Below, piece after piece: positions 10,262 to 20,800 of a stretch of DNA of 64,000 bases. The notes under the pieces are model-generated. The model saw only the letters and a list, made by a program, of their open reading frames with translations, ran no database searches and was not told where the DNA came from. Source of the stretch: Adiantum capillus-veneris (Eukaryota > Streptophyta > Polypodiopsida > Polypodiales > Pteridaceae); contig CM043971.1 in assembly GCA_014529385.2 (NCBI GenBank), positions 58,890,209 through 58,954,208 of the forward strand, given 5' to 3'. The translations under genes and the position numbers were made by a program. The stretch's first letter is position 1; every line of letters starts with the position of its first letter.

Positions 10262-11866
10262 TTTGACCTGTTGCAAGTCAGCCATTGCTGCTAGGAAGGC
10301 TCCATCAATGTTCGAAAGCATAGAGATTGGCCTATTCTTTTCACCACTTAAGGGTTCGACATTTTGATAAGGTTGCGGAAGTGATGGAGGAGATGGTCCT
10401 GTTGGCAAGCTTAAACCCAGGGCTGCTCTTTGTGCCCGAGTGAGCACGCCAGCGGGCTCTGCCACTTGTTGTGGCCGAACTTTATGTGTAGCACGTGCTG
10501 GCTGAGGGGTGGTGTTCACTGTGATTAGATTGATCTTCGGGAATGTAAACTCTTGTTGGTTTTGATTTAGGCCTGAAGATGAGGATGCCCTTTCCTTGGG
10601 ACAATCCTTACTGTAGTGGTCCTTAGACTCGGGACAATGTCTGCAAGGAGGAGACCCTTCATGTAAAGGACACTTACTTTGGTAATGCCCATATTCACCG
10701 CATCTGTAGCATAAGACTGGCCGATTAGACGGACGAAATGGGGGACGAGGTGGTCGCTGCTCTTGTCGCTGCATGGAGCTGGAGGCTGAGGTGTAGAAGC
10801 TTTGGGGAACTGAGGGAGTACTAGCATGATAAAAGCAGGGGGATGCAAAGTTGTTGTGCATACCTTGCTGCATAGGAGGTGTTGTCAGCAGAGGGGGCAA
10901 CGGGTTTTGATGGCCATAGGGTGAGACCATGTTGGATGCAAGTGCTAGCCCTTGTTGGAGAGAAGGACCTAGACTTTGTTGTATTTGCCGCAATCCTTTG
11001 ATATAGTAACAATCCTTATCTTCGTGCCCAGATTTTTCGCAGAAGTGGCAATAAGCCCGAAGGGGACAGTCCTCTGGAGGATGTCCTAGAGAGCGACAAG
11101 AGCTGCACCATACCATAGCTTTAGTCTCCTGCTGAGACCGAAGCTCTTCTAGCTCTCTCTTGATTTGATCCAAAGCCTCAAGGTACGATGGTTTCTCTTG
11201 TCTAAGAGAGATTGATTTCTCTTCTTGGAGAGCGCGTTGTAGTTTTAGGGCTTCAAGTTCCCTGCGCAAAGAAGTCAATGGATCAGGAGGACTACTTTCC
11301 GAGAACACAGAGGGAGTCTCTATGTGAGGGGAGTTGTTGAACAGCTTCCTAGCCCCCTCTATCCTAGTAGCAGCTTCAATGAATTCCTCCAGAGTGACGT
11401 CGGGTCGGAGGCTCTCTCAGAGTTTTTGCTGAGAGGTTTTGGGGAGCGCCTTCTCCACCCACTTCTTAACCATGATTTCATCGGGTTGCTGGGGAAGCTT
11501 GGCAACCAGAGACTTGGTTTTAGTCATAAGCTCTACAAAAGTCTCCTTTGGCTGGAGCACCATGTTGGCCAACTCATCCAACACTTTCTCTTGGTAGTCA
11601 CCTGGCCTGAAAGCTGTACGGAACTGTTGCCTTAAGGCTGCCCAAGTTGCAAAATGGTTCTCTACAAACTGGCTGTACCATTTGTTTGCTAAGCCGTCCA
11701 AGGTGGATGGAAAAAGTACCAAATAAGCATTTTCTTTGTTAAGACCACGACCCCTACAAAGAGATACGAACCTCCTTGCATGGTCGTCAGCATCTTCTGA
11801 AGAGAGTCCTTTGAAGGTGGGGAACTTGATGTTTACCTTGGCCAACACACTAGCCAACGCCTCCAT
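10262..11866 (-). pseudogene. Gag polyprotein of element 1, one in-frame stop
   Basis: Begins at MEALASVLAKVN (11866). The capsid-like region includes LSSEDADDHARRF, NKWYSQFVENHFATW and DELANMVLQPKETF. A coiled-coil Glu/Leu/Arg region and then four Cys/His knuckles follow: CSSCRSLGHPPEDC, CHFCEKSGHEDKDC, CYRCGEYGHYQSKC and a variant CRHCPESKDHYSKDC. A TGA at 11417-11419 interrupts the frame; the homologous codon in element 2 is CGA, so this is a single C-to-T change. Near 10262 the protein runs directly into integrase sequence, marking an internal deletion of protease-RT-RNase H. It packages retrotransposon RNA in intact relatives and is non-functional here as written. Confidence 0.9.
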
Positions 11867-12468
11867 GGCCCCTTGCTGAGCCTATTGCTCAATAGCCTGC
11901 TATAGCAGAATAGGAGAAGGTGATCTGGAAGATGTGGAACCGGATGAAGGAATGGGGGATGTCGTATGTGGAGGTATGGGTGATGAGTTAATGGACTTCT
12001 ACTAGATACCAAAGGTCGTCTTCTGTTATAGTGCTTCAGAGGGCTCAGTAGTGCGCTTTGACGCTCGACTAACCGCCTTGTATGTGTCATACAGTGACCA
12101 CCAATCCAACCAAGCTTTGGGCAAGAAGACTCTACCTGTGGGCTGAACAACACAGGTCTAGACCAGGACAAGTGAGAATAGTGACTAGACCACATGGTCC
12201 AGGACCAGTGACTAGACCACCTAGCTGACTAGACCACCTAGCTGGCAGGACGAGGAGGACTGGACCAAGGCGAGGACTAGACCAGAACCCGCAACGAGGA
12301 CGAGGACTGGTTGGACCAGGGCGAGAGAGGACCAGACCAGAAGACTATCTACACAGTGCAAGCAAGTGTGCGGAGCTAGGTAACAACCAATTAGCTTCAC
12401 GATTTGTGTCTCAACAAAGAGTGAGACTTCATTTGAGGTCCCACCGTGATCGCCAAAATGAGAGCACA
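11867..12468 (-). other. Leader of element 1 with candidate primer-binding site
   Basis: Untranslated leader between the 5' LTR and gag. It contains imperfect short repeats of the type 'ggaccagggcgaga' and 'actagaccacctagctg' (12180-12340). On the sense strand, 13 nt after the LTR end, is TTTTGGCGATCACGGTGGGACC (complement of about 12440-12461). Its TGG start and conservation in element 2 (complement of 46267-46288) make it the likely tRNA primer-binding site, although I cannot name the tRNA. Confidence 0.6.
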
Positions 12469-13037
12469 TGTAGCGCGGATAATGTGTCGTGCTCTCTACA
12501 GTGGGTGGTCCTCAGTGCAATGTGCGTGACAATCTCACTCAAACAGACTGAAAAGAAAGGAAACAATAGACATCAACAGAGCTCACAAAGGCACAACAGC
12601 AGACCAGAACATATGACTCGACTATCTCAAAGAACTGATACAGACTCTAGTGTGGCAGCACACTCAGCTCCAGCCCGGGACTCACAGGTACAATGGGGGT
12701 GTCGAGGCTCAGATGTGCCGGGATGGTGAAGATGTGCTCTCTGTATAGACTCACTCTAGACGACTACGTGAAAAAATCCCACTGACCAAAACGCTACTAC
12801 TCATATATACAACCATAAAGAGCCACCAACGGCTCATAAATGACAGCACCTAAGTCTATCCCCATTGGGTGGCGGTGGTGACCTGGCCACAATGTCCACT
12901 AAACCACCGTATCCCTGCCACGTGTCGCTGCCCAACGAGTCCGTCTAGTGTGAACCAACCAAACCAAAGACCAACTGTAAAATCCAAACTGTACTAACTA
13001 TATTGTGAAAGTGACACTGACACTATAGCCCGCTACA
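12469..13037 (-). repeat. 5' LTR of element 1
   Basis: 569-bp LTR, near-identical to 3776-4343, with the terminal inverted hexamers TGTAGC/GCTACA. It is followed by the target duplication copy GTCGG (13038-13042). Confidence 0.93.
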
Positions 13038-13042
13038 GTCGG

Positions 13043-14405
13043 CTGGATCCAAATCCTGCTAGTGTCAAGCTGAGACAGTTCCTGACAGATAATCCTGGTG
13101 ATCTCTGTGCGCATAATAGACACAGAGGGTGCATCCAAAGAGTACTTGAAAGGAGGCAATCTATCGATATTGAAACCGTGTAACTGAAACCATGACGTCG
13201 TCTGTCCATACCAGCAAGTAGTATCCCCCTTAAGTGCTAGCTGTCGGGAAGACTCCAGCATATTTGGGCAGGTCCCATAAACTGTGCATAAAGGAGACTG
13301 ATCTGGTGAGTGCCTCGACCACGAGTGGAGATGCAGTCACCTCAGCTCTGATAATCTCATGTGGTACTGAAGCCTTATCTTTAATCATCCAAGAGATTAG
13401 AGAAACCAAAGGCCTCTCCATACATCTCCATCCATTAGTGCTACCAGAGTTGCTGTGGTGGTCCACTGAAGGTCCCCATATCTGGACTCCATAAAGCATA
13501 GCTGATGTCACAAACGTATCAAAGAGCCATAGCTTTGTTTGAGATTCCTGGAATTGAACCTGCGAACACATCCTCTCTGGTTTGCCTAGGGCAGCATAAG
13601 CTCCGGTCAATCTAGTCTCAGCTGCTCTCCTCGATGAAAACATTGGCCGCTAAAGACTATCCCAAGGTAAGTGTATGCATCTGTATACTCCCCTGACTCC
13701 TGGCCATAAGAAAATGTGGGTGCTAATCTCCTAACCCACTATGGTGTGGTATTGAATACTAAAACCTTGGTTTTGCCAAGGTTGAGAGACAATCCACTAT
13801 CGTGGGCAAACGCATGTAAAGCATCTATGTGACGCTACAAACCCGGGAAATCACAAATTAGCACATCATCATCAGCATATAACAACAACAGAATCCACGT
13901 CCCAGCCAGTTGAGGTCCTCTGTCACCTCCCCTCTCAATGTAATCAGAAGCCTCATCCACATATATGCCAAAGAGCGTAGGAGATAGCGGGTATCCTTGC
14001 TTCACCCCAATAGTGGAGTGAACTACATGAGATAATCCCTCCGGGGTGCGAACCTCTCCTCTCACTGACTTGTAGAGTGCCATAATTCCCCAAATCAGCC
14101 TTTTGGGTACCCCCATCTGCGCATCAACCTATCTTTGCGGAAATCCAAAAAGCTACCATAAATCCTCCTCCCATGTGATCTACCCTCCTCAATAATAGCT
14201 GTATGCGTCACAACGTGATCGAGTGGAAAACCCCCGCCTAAAACCTGCCTGTCCCACTGCTCGCATGCCTGATCTCTCTGACCATCTGCTCAACTGTTGC
14301 TCAAGAATGGATGCACACAACCGTACCAATGTGTGCCCAATCAAATTAGTACAATAGTTCCCAAGGTCCATAGGGTCCCTTGCCTTGAGGATAGGCACTA
14401 TAGTA
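13043..14405 (-). pseudogene. LINE 2, proximal part with reverse transcriptase core
   Basis: Minus-strand LINE reverse transcriptase. It starts near 14400 with RDPMDLGNYCTNLIGHTL and GQAGFRRGFSTR, and includes GVKQGYPLSPTLFGIYVDE and the catalytic LLLLYADDDVLI (13900-13860). It passes through RMCSQVQFQ and LYGVQIWGPSVDHH (13570-13450) to VVEALTRSVSFMH (13310). Frameshifts interrupt it at about 14140, 13840 and 13640. It then meets the right edge of element 1 at 13043 and continues at 3775. It is 5'-truncated at a GT/GA microsatellite, as is common for LINE copies. Non-functional. Confidence 0.87.
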
Positions 14406-14414
14406 GAGAAGCTC

Positions 14415-14417
<3 letters not shown>

Positions 14418-14487
<70 letters not shown>
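14418..14487. repeat. (GT)n(GA)n compound microsatellite
   Basis: About 40 bp of GT repeats followed by about 30 bp of GA repeats, lying between the truncated LINE and exon 3 of the thymidine kinase gene. Confidence 0.95.
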
Positions 14488-14490
<3 letters not shown>

Positions 14491-14508
14491 TTCAGCAGGT
14501 GAAATTAC

Positions 14509-14630
14509 CTTTGAAAATCGCCATCTAGACCTGCAACAATCAGCGTTTTGCCTTCATAATCTGCTGCAATTTGACAAAAGCTGTAGAGATCCTTAAGAAA
14601 TTGGGCTTCATCAATGCCTATGAGGTCAAG
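14509..14630 (-). CDS. TK1: Thymidine kinase exon 3
   Basis: 122 bp encoding [19 protein letters not shown] and ending at [11 protein letters not shown] plus two bases of an Arg codon. The acceptor is CTGCCAG and the donor is AAAG|GTAATT at 14508. The next exon (zinc ribbon) is not found in positions 1-14508. Confidence 0.9.
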
Positions 14631-17600
14631 CTGGCAGAAACACAACAATGAAAATGTCAGATTAAAGAACTGATCAAATTCTGGAATTGAAGACAAAAAG
14701 TATGAAATCAGAAGCACATTCCAGTGTTAAGGAAACTTACAACACACCTTTGCATATTCGTCTTCCCCAATCTGGCTCCTAAAGCTTGCAAGGCTTGGCA
14801 CTGCCCAACAAGGCATTTGTCTGCCGTCATGAGAAACTATGGAGGACAATCCATATCTTGTGTCCTTGTCTGATTTGACCAACGCAACATTTCTGCTGGG
14901 CAAAAGAAATCATTTCTAGGTTATCTAGTTTTAATTTCTTTTTGCAAAAAGAGTCAGCAAAAAAGGAAAACAAAGTCTCCACTTCAAATGATCAAAACTC
15001 CGGCCAACCAATGGCCTGCCACAGGTCCCTTCACTAGCTTTTAAAGCCATCACTCTTCTTGCTTTCAGAATGAACCCAAACACACAGCCCTTCACTAGCC
15101 TTTACTCTTCTTGCTTTTAGAATGAACACAAATAAACAGCCCTTCGCTAGCTTTTAAAGCCATCACTCTTCTTGTTTTGAGAATGAACACAAATGCGCAC
15201 GCAAGCCCTTAAAAACGTGTATCAAACCTTGATAACAGCAAGGTTGGCCCTTTCTGGCAGACATAAAATCTTCTCTCATATCAATTGTTAGCAGGATTGG
15301 AAAAGGTAGCAATTAAAGTCACCCTGTATATAGTCACCCTTCCCTCGATAACATTTACATTACTCAGCTCGGACCACAGAACCTGCAGACCCACGAAGCT
15401 GAAGTGCAATGAAGATAAATCTAAACGAATACTATGAGTTAAGAAAGAAATTCAGGCTGATAAAGCAACCAGCAAGGGGGGTGATGGTGGCGACAAGGGG
15501 TGGAGATGCTAGAAGAGGCTGAACCGTCTCAATATGTGGGAATGGGTCAATACCAGCATGGGATGAAGCTCCACTTGAGTTAGGACCAAATCTAGTCTCA
15601 TCAAACGGAACATCATGGGAGAGAACAATCCAATGAAGGATCCCAATCCCAAAACCAACATCCTTTCAAGCGGAAGGCATAACGACAAAAGATCATCCCT
15701 AGCACCCAAGGTCCTCTTCTTTGATGGCATATGAACATGAGCAAACAACCAAAGGCATGAAGATGAGAGACAATGGGTTTACTGTAACAGGACGGGCACC
15801 ACATGCCAGCTCAAAAGAAAAGACTGAGACAAACGTTTATGTGACAGGTTTTAGGGTTAGGGTTTTTGTGCCGAGGTCATAGACGCATCGGTCCAATGCG
15901 TTCGTTTGGCCTGTTTAGATTCACTCTCACTAGGAAGGTGGTCCATGCCAATCTCTTGGTCAAAGCCCGAATTAGTATTTGCATTAAAAATGATTTGCAT
16001 GATGCTAGGATATCTAAGTGACCTTCAGGTCTGAAACTAACTTGACTATCTTTTGAATATTTCGGTTGAGGAGCCTAAAACCTAGAGGAAAGATTTATCA
16101 ACTTATGAGTGCTCACCGAGAGGGCCTAAAATTAAAGCCCTGCGTAAATAATAATGACGTGGCAGTACAGTATGGACCCTCCACGATTTGCGTTGCAGAT
16201 GCCACGTGGTAGGATGTATAGACTTTTCCGCTTTTTGGGCAAGCTGATGACATGGCACTGTTGTATGGATCCGCTTTTTACGCTGGCAGCTTTGAACAAT
16301 TTTCAACACTGGCTTTTGAGAGTAGTTGTTTTTAGGATTAACTACTTTTGGACTTGATGCTTTTGGGGCTCTGTTTTTAGCATCCCTTGTACTCTTTATA
16401 AGTGCCCCATGGGCCAGTCTGTGGGGCGTCCAAGACGCAGAGTCTCGGAGAGAGTTGGACCCTCGGGGTTGTATCTTGTTGAATCAATAATAAAGAAATA
16501 CCGAAAGGGGCGCTAGTGCGTCTTTGGGGCCACCATGTCTTGGCTCGGAACTATGCCGCACCATGTCGTCTTCTATCTCTTTTATTCGAGTGTTTTGAAG
16601 TGCTTAAGTGTTGCTGAGTGTGTAGATAACCGCTCTGCCTGTCTTTCCATCCGATCACTTGCCGGAAGCAATTACAAAAAGCATCAAGTCTAAAAGCGTC
16701 TCATCCAAAAGCATGCGCCCAAAGGGTTGTCCATACAGCATTGTGTCGGCGCAATTCACGAAAATCCGTACAGCAACCATGTCATCCACCTTATATGCAA
16801 TTTGAGTATGGGTGTGTGACCTGCTTTATTTTAAGTTGGGCCGCTCGACCAGATGGTCGGAGGTTAGGGTTTTTACTCCTAACCAAATTTAATAACAGGG
16901 CCACTTAACAGGACCCCATAAGTTGGTGAGGACTTCTTCTTCTTTCCCTTCTGCTAGCCTTTAGGCCCCTTGATAAAGATTGGCAAGTTGGCTAGGGTTA
17001 GGCTCAAGGAGTCCTAACCTTCTCGGTCTTCAAAGGCTTGACACGTTAGCAGTTTGTAACATTTACAACCTACAATAGAGTAATGTCATCCACTACCTTT
17101 GTGAGGTAGCGATTAAGAAGATAAACCAATGAAGCCACAGCTTCACTCCAAAATGAGGGAGGGGGAGGGACATAAAGCAAAACAGCGCGCACAATCTCCT
17201 TCACTATGCCGTTCTTCCTCTCCACAACACCATCTACTCATATATGTAAGGGAGAGAGTTTTACCTTTGAATACCCCTAAAAGAGAAATGAATATAAGTT
17301 CACCTCCATTATCAGATCTCAAACTAGAGACTTTAAAGTTAAATTGGTATTGACTTGACTTATCTACCTTTGAAAGTGAGAAGAAGAGAACTTCTTAACG
17401 TCGTAAGAACAATCCCAAGAGAACTAAACGATATATCTGGCATCTAACAAATTATCAAACTTCTTAGCAAGAAAAAATATATACCTAGATGAATCCAAGA
17501 TAAGCCCAGATTCACCCTTGAAGGAAAGTGCAAGGTATAGACCCATGGTAGTCATCCACAAGACAATATATCAATCAGCTCCAACAAAAAAAATGCCCAA

Positions 17601-17793
17601 ATCTTTCTAGAAAAATCATCCACAAGTATCAACCAATACTTAGATCCAACAAGTGAAATCAACCTCCATAGCACCTACAAGATCAGCATGAATCAACTCC
17701 AAAATACGAAAGCCACGAAATGCGGCTTTCTGAGTCCCTGTGTCGTTTGCCTTTTGCACATATTCAACAAACGTGATGAGGCTTGCAAAGCTT

Positions 17794-17835
<42 letters not shown>

Positions 17836-20800
17836 CTTGGTGATCTGTTGCCTTATTTATCAGATGGCTGCCCACTTAATATAGTGGGCAGCATGCGTGT
17901 TTTAAAAATAGTTTGAATCTACCCAAAAACTCAATAAAACCTTATACGTTAAAAATAATGCTTTCACAGCACTTCCCAGGCGCCCTAGATGCAATCACAT
18001 GCACAGTTGCAATGCAGACATAGACTTACTCGCGGGAAAGCATCTGCTTTCCCAAAAAGCAACCCCGCTTTCTCAGAAAACATCTGTTTTTCCTCAAAGT
18101 TTCCTTTGGACCCATCTTCATTCAAGTGCTTGCTTTTCCTTGTGCACAATTCTAACACAGTTTGGAATTTCCTCTCGACTATGGATATCCCCTTTTCGAT
18201 GCACCCGTCACCCACCTTGTGACGCATCAGGAATACCCATCACCTAGTCCTTTCCTACTGAACTTACGGTACAATCTCCTTCACGATGCTCTATGTCACC
18301 CATCCTATGACACATTAGAGATGTTCGTTCCCGGATGGTCGGATACTTCTTTCCAATGCTCCCTGTCACCCATCCGATGTGACGCATCAGAAGTACCCGT
18401 TCCTGGTGGCCTTACAGATATTCCCTTTCACAGTGCTCCCGTCATTACTCTGAATGACGCACTAGGAATACTCTGTACTCGGATGTCTCAAGTGAGAAAA
18501 ACCCTCACTCTTAAAATTCCAATAATTCATTTAGAATTATTTTTCTTGGTGTTCCAAGCGAGAAAACCCTCACTCTTATAAATCCAATAATTCATTTGAA
18601 ATTATTTTCCTATCAGATAAAGCCAATTTAGCAACACACATATAGAGCACATCATTCAAAATAATATTTCCAAGAAATATGTTTCAAACTCCAACCACAA
18701 GCAAGGTAAATCATCACCAATGTATGTGGTGGAGAGAGAGTGACAAATGTGAGAAATATAAGAGGATGCTTTGATATTGCCAGTCCACTCATTCTTGGTC
18801 ACAACCTCAAGCTTTTTGTGGAGTGGATTGTGCTATCACCACGAGAGAGGACCGACGGCGGGGGGGGAGGCACAAGCAACATAAGCAACCCGAAGAGTGA
18901 TGGTATCACAAAAGTTCTTGAATGGCGAAGCAAGCTTACCAAGGATCTTGTGAACTAGATTGCTAACAATAGAACCACACTCCTCCAATTGCCTCTTGAT
19001 CGTGAGAACTCTCGATTTTCTCAAGAAGGATCTTGCTTTTGAAATAAAAGCTCATCCAAATCCATCTCAAGCTGTGTAAGCTTGATGTTAGAAATAGATC
19101 CATAAAAAGCATATAGATTCTGCCAAAGCAGACAAACAATTGTGAAAAAGGAGAGAACCTGAGGAGATAGATGGAAACATACCATGAACTATGAGTGTGA
19201 TAGTTGGAGTCTCAATATATTTTATGTAGGATGACGATACCGTGTGTGGCTTCTCAATGATAGACCAAATTTCTGCCCTACTCAAGAGAAACCACATAGA
19301 ATTGAACAAATATGTATCGTCAACTTTTGAGTATCAAAGAGAGAGATGGGAGATTGAGAGACTCTAAGAATGAATTGAACGAAGTTGGCATCATAGTAGG
19401 ATAAGCTCTACTAGAAGAAGTATATGAGTAAAAGGGATTAGATAAAACGTGTTGAATTGATGATAGTCGTCATCAACATTGTCATAGAAGCAGCAAAGAG
19501 AGGTACTTAGGCGTCATCATGGGGTTAGTTGTCACGAGGACGTGGCAGTTATTAACCATGTCACAGAGATGTGGCAACTACTAACCTTGGTTGTTGGTTT
19601 CTTTCCAATGGGGTTTATTTTATTTATTTAAGACCCTCTTTTTGAAGTAGCAAACGGTCGGACATTGTATGGCCAATGTGAACGGTAGATTCACCCGCAG
19701 ACGGGAAAATGGTCGGCACTGGAATTCGTATGGTAAGAGGATGTCTAGGCTTAGAGCAAGATCATATAGGTCCCCCCGTCGCACTTAGCAAGTTGGTGGA
19801 TACTAGGAAGTGAACTCAATTAAGGCGTAAAGTCAAGGTGGGACTACCAACAAAAAGTATCCGACAGTTGGGCCACATTGCACTTTTGGATGCGGCTCCA
19901 ATGAGGATAGATGGTCAGAAGACCAGTGGGAGCCCAACGGAAGCATCTCCTAAAATTTAGGGAACTGCTATTTTGGGCCGTGAAATGTGTTCGCGTCATT
20001 ACCTCCGGTATGACTAGGGGAACACTTTATAACTCTACCGCGAAGTCAACTGACGCGTCGGTTGGGATATTTTTAAGCGGCGAACCCGAAACGGGAAAAT
20101 GCTTGAAAATGTGCCAAGTGTCACATTTTGGTGAACTTTCCTCTTGTAGAAAAATGGGCGCTGATTTTTATGCTGGGAGAGGCCTCATTTCAGCTTTTGT
20201 CACAGGTTAAGAGCTATGGAGTGCTTTCTTTCCCTCTCATGTACAGTGTGGTGCTAGGAGTGATGCCCTGCACACTACACACTGCTCTCTCTCCCCTACG
20301 TGCAGTTATGTGATGCCCCACAAGAGGGCTACTCATTTGACTGATGTACAGTTGTGTGGGTTCATGCTTTTGTGTTGAGGCAAGAGCCTCCTTGAGCAGG
20401 AACAGGGGTAGCTAACTGCTGCTCCAAAGCAGGCACTGGTGAGGGTCATAACCTCACCGTACAGGTGCAAAATCAGCGCTGTGTATGCGCTGTAAATTCA
20501 CTGTTTTTCAGCCGTATGGACGCCAGGATCATTGGGAATCGTGCCCCACTGGCAAAGGACAGTTAGGGAACTGTTTGGGGCTGAAAACAGGGCAAAAACC
20601 AGTAAATACAGCGTGCTGAATTTACTGTTTTTGGGCAGGAATCAGAGGGTATACGCCAGTGCAAGCGAGTTCCAGTAGGGGAATTGGTTTCGCGCAAGTT
20701 TTGGGGCTGTTATGCTGCCGAAATTTGGCCAAATCAAATGGTATCTAGGTGGATACACGTGAAGGATTCCCAGGACCTTACCTTGTAATTTACCCTCCTA

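Larger units (their letters stand above)
3776..13037 (-). mobile_element. Ty3/gypsy-like LTR retrotransposon (element 1), nested in LINE 2
   Basis: Complete but defective 9,262-bp element in minus orientation. Its termini are LTRs of 568 and 569 bp, each beginning TGTAGC and ending GCTACA on the plus strand. The 5-bp target duplication GTCGG flanks it exactly (3771-3775 and 13038-13042). In the sense direction the order is: 5' LTR (12469-13037), leader, gag with four zinc knuckles, a deletion that removes protease, RT and RNase H, an integrase of the type found in plant Tat/Athila-like elements, a C-rich minisatellite, and an additional ORF interrupted by a solo LTR of another family. The 3' LTR is 3776-4343. 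The same LTR family bounds the kinase-carrying element at 40222-46861. It cannot be autonomous because RT is absent. Confidence 0.93.

Noticed and set aside
1-14508. Missing C-terminal thymidine kinase exon
   Set aside because: I looked for the zinc-ribbon Cys pairs and the GGADVYMPVC-type ending on the minus strand and did not find them, so I do not claim the exon lies in the window.
15849-15870. Telomere-like 'tttagggttagggttttt'
   Set aside because: Only about two imperfect units; too short for an interstitial telomere and expected by chance in plant DNA.
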